Assembly: GCA_002401775.2 (NCBI GenBank)
Contig: NVUB02000225.1
Location: forward strand, 1 to 52,826
Direction of reading: 5' to 3'
Source of the DNA: Ectothiorhodospiraceae bacterium
GTDB taxonomy: Bacteria > Pseudomonadota > Gammaproteobacteria > SZUA-152
DNA: 52,826 bases
Position numbers and translations under genes: made by a program
In this document: positions 27,472-35,638 of the stretch, piece after piece
How positions within the stretch are numbered: the stretch's first letter is position 1
Layout of the letters: every line of letters starts with the position of its first letter
Notes under the pieces: model-generated
What the model saw: the letters and a program-made list of their open reading frames with translations, nothing else
Databases searched by the model: none
What the model was told of the DNA's origin: nothing

Positions 27472-27897
27472 CTAATTCACTCTGGCAGGGGTGAAACCCT
27501 TTGAAGGGCTGAGTGCATAACGACCATCACCAAGGGCGAATTGACATAACGCCAACAGGGTTAGGTATAGCGGATATTCCCAGCCACCGTTCTCATAGCC
27601 AAACATCCACCCATTCCCCCAATGCGCCCATGTTGCACCCGCGAGCACAGGAGACAACGCTAGTGCCACCCAGCGTGCCTGCAAACCCAGAACAAGCATT
27701 ATTCCTCCTATAACCTCAATACCGAAAATAAAATAGGAAAAAGACGATGGCAAACCGACTGATTCAAAAAATTGAGCATTTCCCTGTAAGGTAAAAACAA
27801 AGTATTTTAAATATAAGGAATGCGCAATAAACATCGTTCCAAGTGCAATACGCAGAGCAGCAATAGCTACCGGCGAGTATTTATCTTCAATTAACAT
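27472..27897 (-). CDS. DoxX family membrane protein
   Basis: 141 residues with four hydrophobic helices. ALRIALGTMFIAHSLYLK, GIEVIGGIMLVLGLQARWVAL and the closing LALCQFALGDGRYAL fit the DoxX/YphA-like family of small inner-membrane proteins that often accompany detoxification or redox genes. An AGGAG ribosome binding site precedes the ATG. It is the first gene of the GST operon. Its promoter region contains a perfect 15-base inverted repeat. Confidence 0.85.
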   Translation of the reverse strand: MLIEDKYSPVAIAALRIALGTMFIAHSLYLKYFVFTLQGNAQFFESVGLPSSFSYFIFGIEVIGGIMLVLGLQARWVALALSPVLAGATWAHWGNGWMFGYENGGWEYPLYLTLLALCQFALGDGRYALSPSKGFTPARVN

Positions 27898-27910
27898 AGT
27901 TGTCTCCTAG

Positions 27911-27943
27911 ATGCATTTGCATGTAGATTACATGCAAATGCAT
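27911..27943. promoter_or_regulatory. Perfect palindromic operator, probable MarR binding site
   Basis: ATGCATTTGCATGTA (27911-27925) and TACATGCAAATGCAT (27929-27943) are perfect inverted repeats around GAT. The site sits between the divergent doxX-gst operon and the marR-type gene. A related partial copy, TGTAATTGCATCTACA, follows at about 27961-27976. MarR proteins typically bind such palindromes and repress both directions. Confidence 0.85.
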
Positions 27944-27990
27944 TAACTGTCAACTTTGATGTAATTGCATCTACATGCTATATTGATAAT

Positions 27991-28449
27991 ATGGATAAAT
28001 CATTAAATGAAGTGTTATCAGAAAACGCTATTACCGCATGGGCGAGATTTCTGCGCTCATCCCAAAGCCTGTTAAACAGGGTTGAAATTGAGCTTAAAGC
28101 AAACAAATTGCCCCCCCTTTCTTGGTACGATGCACTGTTAGAATTGCGTGAACATAGGACTGATGGGTTACGGCCATTCGAGCTTCAAAAGAGTATGCTG
28201 CTTACGCAATACAATATGTCACGTTTGATTGATCGTATGGAAAATGAAGGCTATGTCGAACGCCTACATTGCCGTGAAGACAAAAGAGGGCACGTTATTC
28301 ACATCACTAAATCTGGGCGTTCTTTGTTAAAAAAAATGTGGCCGATATATAAGTCAGTCATTACTACGCAGTTTGCTAGTAAGCTTGATCAAGATGAAAT
28401 AAATAAACTTGCACAGATTTCACTAAAAATAATTGTGAACAACGATTGA
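27991..28449 (+). CDS. MarR family transcriptional regulator
   Basis: 152 residues with a winged helix-turn-helix. FELQKSMLLTQYNMSRLIDRMENEG is the recognition region and CREDKRGHVIHITKSG the beta-wing, at the usual position (about residues 65-110). MarR dimers are typically repressors released by phenolic or oxidising ligands. It is divergent from doxX-gst with a 93-base shared region that holds the palindromic operator, so it probably represses both that operon and itself. Confidence 0.9.
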   Translation: MDKSLNEVLSENAITAWARFLRSSQSLLNRVEIELKANKLPPLSWYDALLELREHRTDGLRPFELQKSMLLTQYNMSRLIDRMENEGYVERLHCREDKRGHVIHITKSGRSLLKKMWPIYKSVITTQFASKLDQDEINKLAQISLKIIVNND

Positions 28450-28619
28450 CGGGCATTCTTACCAAATATTTAAGAATAAAAGACTAGAGCGAAAAATTGT
28501 CCTTTCGTTGCCGGTAACCGACAGCGGGTCTTCTAAGGCGTTACCACGAACATCTGCCCTTTGTTTCGCTAAGGATCCTTTGCGCAAGGTAGGGAAGTGA
28601 GATAAAAGTAACCTTTGAA

Positions 28620-28957
28620 GGTGCCTGAAAACAACTGATGCCATTGATTGATAACATCTGATTGACTCCAGTTTTCGGCCTTTTCACGATCAATATGAAA
28701 CACTGCTTGAAAGTGACTAAACATAATGGCATAGGCGCAAATATCTGCTGCAAAGATACTGGCCAATTCTAGTAATTTCTATTCAACCCACTGACACCGA
28801 TGTCCGTAACTATTGCTTGATGTTTGGTCAGTGCCACAAAGAAAGGCCTGGCGGAGTGCCTGCCCCACGAAGTGTTTTGGGTACGCAACGAGAAGCACAT
28901 GGTAGTTGGGGTGTAGCCTCGTGAGAGACTTTGGCATAGCGAGCGGGGTTTGGGCAT
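28620..28957 (-). pseudogene. RAYT transposase, N-terminal half, decayed
   Basis: The ATG at 28957 starts MPKPRS, and the sequence then matches the RAYT copy at 3867-4915 through the HUH region and stops near the QLFSG codons. It carries single-base frameshifts and the same 29-base insertion as the larger copy (read as CVPKTLRGAGTP in one frame). The C-terminal half is missing. It is upstream of short GGGTGTCC repeats and is clearly non-functional. Confidence 0.8.
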
Positions 28958-29033
28958 GGTTAACTCCTTTAACCCGTGGGATTCCTTGAGTTAAGAATAA
29001 TGAACATGCGCACTTAGCTTGTCAATACGTAAA

Positions 29034-29089
29034 CTGGGTGTCCGGATAAGCACTGGGTGTCCGGATAAGCTGGGTGTCCGGATAAGCAC
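29034..29089 (+). repeat. Three tandem copies of CTGGGTGTCCGGATAAG
   Basis: Three 17-base units, the first separated from the second by CA and the others abutting, lie just beyond the upstream flank of the RAYT fragment. The GGGTGTCCGG core also occurs near 32216 and, as GGGTGTCTGG, near 261 and 39132. Confidence 0.8.
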
Positions 29090-29130
29090 TTAATCACGTT
29101 GCTGGTTGCCCAACAACGCGCTATCGGTTT

Positions 29131-29364
29131 TCATCTCGTTCGCTCTCCTTTGTCGATGGATTCAAAGGAGCCAAGGCACTTATAAACCAGGGCCTCACTG
29201 GTTAGTGGCCGATCGCTCGTTAAGCAGATCTCCCCAGATAAGAGTATGAACTTTCCCTGCACTGCCGCATCATTTACGGTGGCCGTTAGATCACATTTTA
29301 TGATGACGTTATTCTCTTTCAGAGAAATTCTGACTGAATCGTGAATATTTCGAGTGGGGTGGTA
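29131..29364 (-). pseudogene. Gene fragment of unknown family, no start codon
   Basis: A 77-codon open stretch on the minus strand reads like real protein (DSVRISLKENNVIIKCDL, QGKFILLSGEICLTSDRP, YKCLGSFESIDKGERTR) and ends at a TGA at 29131. There is no ATG, and a TAG stop precedes it. I do not recognise the family. It appears to be the C-terminal end of a gene cut off by rearrangement between two RAYT remnants. Confidence 0.45.
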
Positions 29365-29454
29365 CTACAAAGCACGATATCAAGAGTCATGCACAAGCGT
29401 GCTTCTCAGCGTAGGCTGATAGGAGTGATTTCGTGTAGGGATTACATTTTTGTC

Positions 29455-29686
29455 AGGTAGGAAGGTACTGCTTACAGCCATTTATCCCTGGCGTTCGTTC
29501 ATAGCCGAGTTTTTCGCACATTTGTTTGAGCTTTTCGACGGACCCGACAAAACCTTTAAAAAGGTTATCAAAGTTTTTAGTGAGTTATAACCAGAGTTTG
29601 CTTTCGATGTTGAGCCGATTCAATATTGGTGGTGTGTTTTTTGGTATAGTACCTCGTTTTTCTTCGCGGAGTATGCGGACTGCCCT
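29455..29686 (-). pseudogene. RAYT transposase, C-terminal fragment
   Basis: The minus strand matches the last 75 or so codons of the copy at 3867 (NIGGVFFG... and PFKGLVGS-type segments, then the C-terminal ERTPGI region) with several stops. It joins abruptly at about 29687 to TGTCAACACTTATCATGGATGTCC, which in the full copy lies upstream of the gene (4967-4990). This copy is therefore an internal-deletion derivative that keeps both outer edges. Confidence 0.75.
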
Positions 29687-29889
29687 GTCAACACTTATCA
29701 TGGATGTCCATGCTGGGGTGTCCTTGGGGCGGGCCAGTGTTTGCTGTTGAACTTTATTATTAGGCACTTAAACCGTTAGAAAAATTAACGTCTGCTCTCC
29801 CATTTTCCAATGGACTTAATGGTGTTTGGAAAATGGGAGGCGGACACAAAATATAATACTGACTAATTTAATGTATCAATTTACTTTAT

Positions 29890-30438
29890 CTAATCGTCGT
29901 CATCACGGTCAACGCGATTAATACGGCTATCACGGTCTTTTTTGCTTCCATTAGGAAATTTTTGTAGTTCTTCTACGCAACCAAAAGAGCGATTATCTAC
30001 ATTCTGAGTACCCCCGCGACATATAAATATTTCATCAATTGCTATGCCATCGACCATACCTATAATATGAAAACCATAAGCGCCGTCTTTAGTCGGTAAG
30101 AAATATTTATTAAATCGGTTAGGGTTATCACGATCACGACGTAACTCATCAGTTAATTTCGCACTTGAAATAACTTTTGCATCAGCTGAGTCTTGGTCAA
30201 GGAAAAGAACGTATACATCCAAGTCTATCGTTCCCACTTCTACTTCATCAGTCACTATGAAATCAAAGCGATTAATATTTTTTTTGAACACAGGTTCAGC
30301 TCGCCAACCCACCACCACATTTATAGCACCATTACCTATAAGTCTAGGTTCATGTGCTTGTGTAGGCAATATGTATAATAACGAAGAAAAAAGAAAAAAA
30401 CCGCTTAATAAAAATAATTTTTTAATTGAAAAACCCAT
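29890..30438 (-). CDS. Periplasmic hypothetical protein with signal peptide
   Basis: 182 residues. Residues 1-28 form a clear signal peptide (KKLFLLSGFFLFSSLLYIL, then TQAHEPR), with likely cleavage after TQA. The mature protein starts with His-Glu, as in several copper- or metal-handling periplasmic proteins. It is beta-rich (INVVVGWRAEPVF, FDFIVTDEVEVG, AYGFHIIGMVDG), resembling small Ig-like or YtkA/CopC-like domains, and ends in a charged Asp/Arg tail with a DDDD terminus. Two Cys residues (FICRGG, SFGCVEE) may form a disulfide. An excellent AAGGAGG lies upstream, inside a hairpin. The function is not assignable. Confidence 0.75.
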   Translation of the reverse strand: MGFSIKKLFLLSGFFLFSSLLYILPTQAHEPRLIGNGAINVVVGWRAEPVFKKNINRFDFIVTDEVEVGTIDLDVYVLFLDQDSADAKVISSAKLTDELRRDRDNPNRFNKYFLPTKDGAYGFHIIGMVDGIAIDEIFICRGGTQNVDNRSFGCVEELQKFPNGSKKDRDSRINRVDRDDDD

Positions 30439-30442
30439 ATTT

Positions 30443-30461
30443 CAATACCTCCTTGGTATTG
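30443..30461 (-). promoter_or_regulatory. Hairpin holding the Shine-Dalgarno sequence of the 29890-30438 gene
   Basis: On the mRNA strand CAATACC-AAGGA-GGTATTG forms a 7-base-pair stem with the AAGGAGG ribosome binding site in the loop and 3' arm. It ends 4 bases before the start codon. Such a hairpin could expose or hide the site with temperature or protein binding; the structure is seen, the regulation is inferred. Confidence 0.6.
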
Positions 30462-30802
30462 TTAATAAAATGAGGGCGGCAAATTGTAAACATTGAGCTT
30501 GTGCACCCACGCGTATACAGCCATCGTAATATTACAGTACAAAAGAAATTTATAAAATAGATAAAAATGCACGGTTATTACCTGAAAAAATAATTTGGAA
30601 ACAGAAAAATAAAGCCTTACTATTTGCGTTTAGTTAATTATTCGCTTTACAGGAAATGGCCTCACTTAAGAGCCGCTTGAGCCAACTTATAACCATAAAA
30701 TGCTTGCGCTTATTCTTCGATACTTTTACTCAGCAGCACTTTCCTGCTCTGCTTGATTCTTGGCCAGATAAACAATACTGTGACAAAGGTGCGTTTGAAA
30801 AC

Positions 30803-30923
30803 GGAGCTAACAGCAAAGCTAACAGGACACCCACAGAGCTAAAGCTAACAGAGCTAACAGGAGGAGCTAACCGAGCTAAACCGCGAGCTAACAGGACACC
30901 CAGAGCTAACAGAGAGCTATCAG
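30803..30923 (+). repeat. Irregular array of GAGCTAACAG units
   Basis: About nine imperfect copies of (G)AGCTAACAG or AGCTAAC, interspersed with two AGGACACCC motifs, end directly at the left end of the IS3-type element (30926). An open frame across it (30656-30970) is a by-product of the repeats and is not called as a gene. Confidence 0.75.
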
Positions 30924-30966
30924 GATGTAGTGGTCAACCTTTTTTGGCCATTGAATTAAAGGTTAC

Positions 30967-31830
30967 CTAATAATACGCTTCTTTTTCGTTCGGTGATAAT
31001 CCTAAATTATGACTGTGAGGTCTTATCAAATTATAATATTTGTAAATATAATCTCGGATGGAATTAGCTGCGACAATCTCGTTTTCGTATCCATTCTTCG
31101 GCATGTTCTCAGTTTTCAAGCTTCTAAAGAAACGCTCCATTGGTGCATTATCCCAACAATTACCTCGGCGACTCATGCTTTGTTTAATTTGATACTTCCA
31201 AATCAACTGCCTAAAAGAGAGGCTGGTATAGTGACACCTTTGATCTGAATGAAACATCACATTAGTAGGGCGATCACGTGTTTCGAACGCGTTCGATAGG
31301 GCACGTTTTGTGAGCTCACTATCGGGTGAATTCGACAATGCAAAGCCAATGATTTTTCGTCCATATAAATCTAAAACCGTTGCTAAATATTGCCACTTAT
31401 TGCCAACCCAAAGATAAGTAACATCACCACACCACACCACACTTGGTTGGGCCGTAAAGGGCTAAATTCTCGATTAAGGTGGTTTTTAATATTAACATGG
31501 TCTTTTTTTGCCGGTTTATAATGATGTTTAGGGGGCTGGCAACTGACAACCCCTAAATGCTTCATGGCTTTTGTTGCTCGGTAACGGCTTAAGTCATAAC
31601 TGCCTTTCGACACCAACGTTGCTAACGTTCTGGCTCCCGCAGAGCCGTCACTTAACGTATGCGCGGCTTAGACTTGCGCATCAGTACGTATATCTTCGGC
31701 TTTTATTTGGGTATGATTCTTCAACCAATATCGATAGTTACTACGATGAACGTGGAACAGGCGGCATAAAACGTTAACTTTATCGCTCTCTTGCATTTCC
31801 TCAATTAACGTAAACCGCTCATGGAGTCCG
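30967..31830 (-). pseudogene. IS3-family transposase orfB, broken
   Basis: The DDE integrase domain is recognisable. The first Asp is in CGDVTYLWVGNKWQYL, the second in MFHSDQRCHYTS and the Glu in NCWDNAPMERFF. Two lesions separate the frames. A TAA stop sits where AAG/AAA is expected in the AQV-AAHTLS region (about 31670). A 5-base expansion of a GTGTG/GTGGT run near 31425-31440 shifts the frame just before the first catalytic Asp. In intact IS3 elements orfB is made by -1 frameshifting from orfA; here it cannot yield active transposase without repair. Confidence 0.85.
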
Positions 31831-32104
31831 ACATCAAGAGAGCTGTAGCCTTTTTTAGTATATCTTTCTCCATTTTTAGCTGTTGCACTTCGCGTTCTAA
31901 AGCTTTTATTTTACGCTGTTCTTCTGATATAGGTATGCCAGATGAAGCCTCACCGCCTCGTTCTTTGCGTAGTTGTCTCGCCCAGGCATCGACCGTGGAT
32001 TTACCCACGCTCATGGCTTCAGCGGCTTCTCTAACTGAATACCCTTTATCGACAACAAGCTCTGCAACTTCTTGTCTAAACTCAGGTTTGAAATGTTTAG
32101 TCAT
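31805..32104 (-). CDS. IS3-family transposase orfA, helix-turn-helix protein
   Basis: 99 residues from ATG 32104, with AAAGGTAGG just upstream. MTKHFKPEFRQEVAELVVDK and SVREAAEAMSVGKSTVDAW form the HTH_Tnp_1 DNA-binding domain. The C-terminal leucine-zipper helix (IKALEREVQQLKMEKDILKKA) is the usual oligomerisation and frameshift region. It binds the element ends and can act as an inhibitor when orfB is defective. This reading frame is intact even though orfB is not. Confidence 0.88.
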   Translation of the reverse strand: MTKHFKPEFRQEVAELVVDKGYSVREAAEAMSVGKSTVDAWARQLRKERGGEASSGIPISEEQRKIKALEREVQQLKMEKDILKKATALLMSDSMSGLR

Positions 32105-32176
32105 GCACCTACCTTTATTAATGATGATATATAATATCACCTTTAATTCGGTGGCCAAATTTAGTATGCCACTACA

Positions 32177-32319
32177 GATGGTTTGTAGTTAAATTATGGT
32201 ACCCATGCAAACATGGGTGTCCGGTTTAATGTCCGGTTTAATGACTGCCATTACGGATCAACTCATAAATTTTATACCAGAATTGCTTTCTAACGCAACC
32301 TTTCGAATGATGGAGATAA
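32177..32319. repeat. Dispersed repeat, copy 1, with small hairpin
   Basis: GTAGTTAAATTATGGTA...CAAACATGGGTGTCCGGTTTAATG at about 32185-32230 recurs at 39098-39145 with few changes. ACCCATG-CAAA-CATGGGT (32201-32218) forms a hairpin. TGTCCGGTTTAA is tandemly duplicated at about 32218-32241. No gene is seen here. Confidence 0.65.
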
Positions 32320-33251
32320 TTATCTCTGATTAAAATTATTTCGGAATTTCCCCGGAGGAATTTTTTCAATTTTTTTAAATACCCGACCAAATGATGCTTC
32401 CGATTCATAGCCTACAGAGTTAGCTATTTCTAAAATAGATAAATCATTCGTTGTTAATAGTTGTTTTGAAAGATCTATTCTCCAATTCGTTAAATACTGT
32501 ATAGGGGAAATACCTACTTCCTTAGTAAAGGTAATAAATAGCTTAGTTCTGGAAATGTTTGCTTCTTTCGCCAAACTGTCTATTGTCCATTTTTCTTCTG
32601 GACGTTCGTGAATGCTAGATAATACTTTTCCAATTTCTGTATGAGCTGTCGCCATTAGCCAACCTACTGAATCAGTTTTACAGTTTTCAAGCCAGTATCT
32701 GATTATCTGAACTAACAAAATATCAATAATTCGTGCAACGATAAGATCACCACCAAGGCGTTCAGTGGAATCCTCTCTGATTAGCATTTGGGTAATTTGA
32801 ACGAATTCCGGAAATTTATTGATGTCTTCATTTGCTAAATGTATGTAGCTTGGTAATAAGGAAAAAATGGAAGAGACATATTAGAAGTTAATTCGTACGA
32901 TCCACATATCATTCGAGTTGTTTTATTATCATCTTTTTTTAAAAGCTTATTTACTCGTATAATTTCATCAATATAGTTTTTCCCTATTACTTCTTTTGAG
33001 CTTGTAATTCTATAGTTGTTTACTTTCGGAACAAATAACACATCGCCTTGGTGGAGTGTTATTGGACTTTTTTCCTTATCAGGATAAAAAAAACATGATC
33101 CTCTTTTTATTATATGAAAATAAGCTTTATTCTCTGGGGTAAATATTAGCCCCCAAGGAGCTGGCAGCTCTGGACGACACACGATTCGTGAGCCAAGCTT
33201 TCCAACCCTTAAAATGTCAGCCAGAATGTCTTTTGTATGTTTGTTATCCAT
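32320..33251 (-). pseudogene. AraC-type regulator split by a frameshift
   Basis: The N-terminal part (32835-33251, start MDNKHTKDILADIL) is an AraC-binding cupin (LIFTPENKAYFHIIKRG, then LHQGDVLFVP). The C-terminal part has the two AraC helix-turn-helix motifs (IDSLAKEANISRTKLF and ILEIANSVGYESEASFGRVF). They lie in different frames. Around the A6 run at 32862-32867, changing the run by one base gives the continuous reading LLPSYIHLANEDINKFPEFV. It is divergent from the SDR-DUF1330 pair, its likely target. The break may be real or a homopolymer sequencing error. Confidence 0.8.
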
Positions 33252-33439
33252 ATTTTGTCCTCCTTCAATATAATATCACAAAATTCGTATATAGTTAAAA
33301 ATATGTACGCTCTGCATGAATAAATGTACTTTTAGCAATATATGGTATTTTTTATAGAGCTATAGTGACTCAGCATTAAGAAATTTACTGCCTTTTTTTG
33401 TAAGGCGATAAAGAAATTTAACAACAAAGTGAGAAAAAT

Positions 33440-34204
33440 ATGAAATTACAAGGAAAAATTGCAGTTATAACAGGTGGAAATAGCGGTATAGGATTTGGTA
33501 TTGCTAAGGAATTTGAAAAGGAAGGTGCGCAAGGTGCAATCCATGGGCGTAATCAAGAAAAATTAGATCGTTCTCAAAAAGAATTGGGTGCTAGTTTTAT
33601 TGGGATCAAAGGTGATGTTACCAATTTTACTGATCTAGAAAACTTATTTAAAGAAACGTCCGAAAAATTCGGGAAAATTGACATTCTTGTTATAAGTGCT
33701 GGTGGTGGTGTTGGAGAAGGCTCGCTTACGCCCTTAGATCAAATGACAGAAGAAGCATTTGATCGAATGACAGACTTAAACTATAAAAGCGCTTATTTTA
33801 CCGTTCAAAAGTCCTTGCCTTACCTTAATGATGGAGCATCAATCATTTTTATAACTTCTATTACATCAGAGATGGGCGCCCCTGGTTTCTCACTTTACTG
33901 CGCAGCCAAAGCTGCATTAGGATCTTTGGTTCGTAGTTTTTCAGCTGAGCTTGTAGGAAGAGGTATTCGTGTTAATGCTATTAGCCCTGGAATTATCGAT
34001 ACTCAAGCTCTATTAACAGTAGGCGTTCCTGAGGAACAAGTTCCACATATTCAAAATATGTTCATTGAAAAAACACCTTTAGGTCGGATGGGTAAGCCAT
34101 CAGAGATTGGAAAAGTGGCAACTTTTCTTGCTTCGAATGATTCATCATTTGTTATTGGAGAAGAAATAAATGTTGATGGTGGATTTATGGGTGTGAAGCA
34201 ATAA
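33440..34204 (+). CDS. SDR family oxidoreductase
   Basis: 254 residues, a classical short-chain dehydrogenase/reductase. The nucleotide-binding GGNSGIGFG is at residues 12-20, ISAGGG replaces the usual NNAG, the catalytic Ser is in IFITSITSEMG, the YxxxK motif is YCAAKAAL, and INVDGGF closes the protein. Gly-Asn-Ser-Gly and an HGRNQEKLD segment suggest NADP preference. It is followed 12 bases later by a DUF1330-like gene, and is divergent from the broken AraC regulator. The substrate is not predictable; the AraC partner suggests inducible metabolism of an aromatic or carbonyl compound. Confidence 0.88.
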   Translation: MKLQGKIAVITGGNSGIGFGIAKEFEKEGAQGAIHGRNQEKLDRSQKELGASFIGIKGDVTNFTDLENLFKETSEKFGKIDILVISAGGGVGEGSLTPLDQMTEEAFDRMTDLNYKSAYFTVQKSLPYLNDGASIIFITSITSEMGAPGFSLYCAAKAALGSLVRSFSAELVGRGIRVNAISPGIIDTQALLTVGVPEEQVPHIQNMFIEKTPLGRMGKPSEIGKVATFLASNDSSFVIGEEINVDGGFMGVKQ

Positions 34205-34216
34205 TATGGAATTATT

Positions 34217-34663
34217 ATGACTGAAGAATATTTATCACCATCTCAAGGGACTGGGGGAAACCTGGCTTCTCGGAAATTTAAGGGTGAGTTTTTTATGTTG
34301 AATCTGTTACGCTTTAGAGATGTTGCAGATTACTCAGCTACCCCGGAACTTGCTTCGAGTGAAAAAATATCAGGAAGGGAAGCCTACCAGATATATATAG
34401 ACCATACGTTACCCTTGCTCAAAAAAAGTGGCGGCGATATACATTTTCTTGGAAGTGGTGGAGAATATATGATTGGTCCGGCAAAAGACCGTTGGGATTT
34501 AGTTATGATAATTCGTCAAAAATCAATTCATGCATTTTCCGAATTTGCATCGAATAAAGATTACAATATTGGATTTGGTCATCGGCAAGCCGCTTTAGAA
34601 GATTCAAGGCTGTTGCCGATTGAAGAGCTTGTAAGTAATAAAGTTAATTTGAAGAGGAAGTGA
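34217..34663 (+). CDS. DUF1330-like dimeric alpha/beta-barrel protein
   Basis: 148 residues. FFMLNLLRFRDVADY, the YIDHTLPLLKKSGGDIHFLG segment and WDLVMIIRQKSIHAFSEFAS give the ferredoxin-like alpha-beta pattern of DUF1330/EthD-like proteins. It has no signal peptide. It lies 12 bases after the SDR gene, so it is probably co-transcribed and acts in the same unknown reaction. Confidence 0.75.
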   Translation: MTEEYLSPSQGTGGNLASRKFKGEFFMLNLLRFRDVADYSATPELASSEKISGREAYQIYIDHTLPLLKKSGGDIHFLGSGGEYMIGPAKDRWDLVMIIRQKSIHAFSEFASNKDYNIGFGHRQAALEDSRLLPIEELVSNKVNLKRK

Positions 34664-34794
34664 GTTATGAATAGAGTTGTAAAATTTAAAAAATATGGTA
34701 ATGCATATATTTGACATTTTAACTCTTGGTCGCCATTATTCTTTTTTACTACAAAAATTTTAAACGATGTTTGCTCTACCTTTATCACTGTTGA

Positions 34795-35406
34795 TTAACT
34801 TTCAACAATTGTTCTAAATGTTAAATTAACCCTTGGTTTATCTGTCTTTTTGGTGGGGGGCAATCGATGCATCCAGTAAGTTTGCGTTTCACCTTTCATA
34901 ATCAGTAAACTACCATGCTGTAATATCATCGAAACTGTTTCTTTGGTTATCTTATGCTTAAAACAAAACTTTCTCTCTGCACCAAAGCTCAAGGAAGCAA
35001 TAGCACCATTCTTTTTTAAATCCGTTTCTCCATCACTGTGCCATGCCATACCTTCGCTACCATCATGATATAAATTAAGAAGACAAGAATTAAAAGTCTC
35101 TCCCGTTTTTTTCTCCACCATCGCTTTTAACAAAAGTAACTCATTAGTCCAAGGTAGTGCGGTTTTTGTCGTATTCGAATAGGTATATTCAAAAGGTCTT
35201 TCACCATACCAAGCTACTTTTCTCTTGGTCACAATATGCCTTCCAAAAATAATTGCTTCGTCATGCCTCCATTCAATACTGTCTAACAAGCTGGTTAGAT
35301 AATTGTCAGAATTTTCGTAAGATAACAATATACCATGATAATTTACCGTTCCATCTCTGTGCAAGAGATTTGTTGTAAGGTCTTCTATTTGACTGAATAA
35401 ATCCAT
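34795..35406 (-). CDS. alkB: Alpha-ketoglutarate-dependent DNA repair dioxygenase AlkB
   Basis: 203 residues of the AlkB/ALKBH2-3-like subtype. The Fe(II) ligands are H123 and D125 (AWHSDGE) and H180 (YWMHRLPP), and the 2-oxoglutarate-binding arginines are R192 and R198 (KPRVNLTFR). It oxidatively removes methyl groups from 1-methyladenine and 3-methylcytosine. It is the last gene of the Ada-type operon, overlapping the Ada zinc-domain gene by 22 bases. Induction by methylation through the upstream ada-like gene is expected from the classical adaptive response. Confidence 0.92.
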   Translation of the reverse strand: MDLFSQIEDLTTNLLHRDGTVNYHGILLSYENSDNYLTSLLDSIEWRHDEAIIFGRHIVTKRKVAWYGERPFEYTYSNTTKTALPWTNELLLLKAMVEKKTGETFNSCLLNLYHDGSEGMAWHSDGETDLKKNGAIASLSFGAERKFCFKHKITKETVSMILQHGSLLIMKGETQTYWMHRLPPTKKTDKPRVNLTFRTIVES

Positions 35407-35630
35407 TTCTTATATTCACTTCTCATACAATGCGCACAAGGTCTGTATCCTTGGCTGTTGGCTTCTGCCGCAGAGGAAAAAAACACACGTTTTTTTCGTT
35501 TCATCCGGTTCCCTGAGGAACATTTTAGTGTTCCATAGATTTTTAGTCTTCGATTACCACCCAAACAGATAGTTCTGTGCTTGATCTGTTTCGTCAGTTC
35601 TACAGTGCTTATATCGCTATGTAGGATCAC
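35385..35630 (-). CDS. Standalone Ada metal-binding (methylphosphotriester) domain
   Basis: 81 residues corresponding only to the N-terminal Ada zinc domain: KIYGTLKCSSGNRMKRKKRV then EANSQGYRPCAHCM. Cys37, Cys65 and Cys68 match three of the four Ada zinc ligands, but the position of the second ligand in E. coli Ada (Cys42) is Asn41 here. Cys22 might substitute. In Ada this domain accepts a methyl from DNA phosphotriesters and switches the protein into an activator. Here the sensor is a separate polypeptide, while the AraC-MGMT part is encoded two genes upstream. Confidence 0.82.
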   Translation of the reverse strand: MILHSDISTVELTKQIKHRTICLGGNRRLKIYGTLKCSSGNRMKRKKRVFFSSAAEANSQGYRPCAHCMRSEYKKWIYSVK

Positions 35631-35638
35631 GCGTATGA

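Larger units (their letters stand above)
30926..32176 (-). mobile_element. IS3-family insertion sequence, degraded
   Basis: The 1,251-base element starts TGTAGTGG...TTTGGCCA..GAATTAAAGGT at the left. Its right end, read in reverse, gives TGTAGTGG...TTTGGCCA..GAATTAAAGGT with few differences, so the inverted repeats are about 38 bases. It holds orfA (31805-32104) and a broken orfB. No exact target duplication is visible, suggesting rearrangement or age. Confidence 0.85.

Noticed and set aside
30803-30923. CRISPR-like array
   Set aside because: Units are irregular, short and without uniform spacers; it is a simple degenerate tandem repeat.
30656-30970. 104-codon open frame
   Set aside because: It is produced by the GAGCTAACAG repeat array and ends inside the IS3 end; no ribosome binding site.
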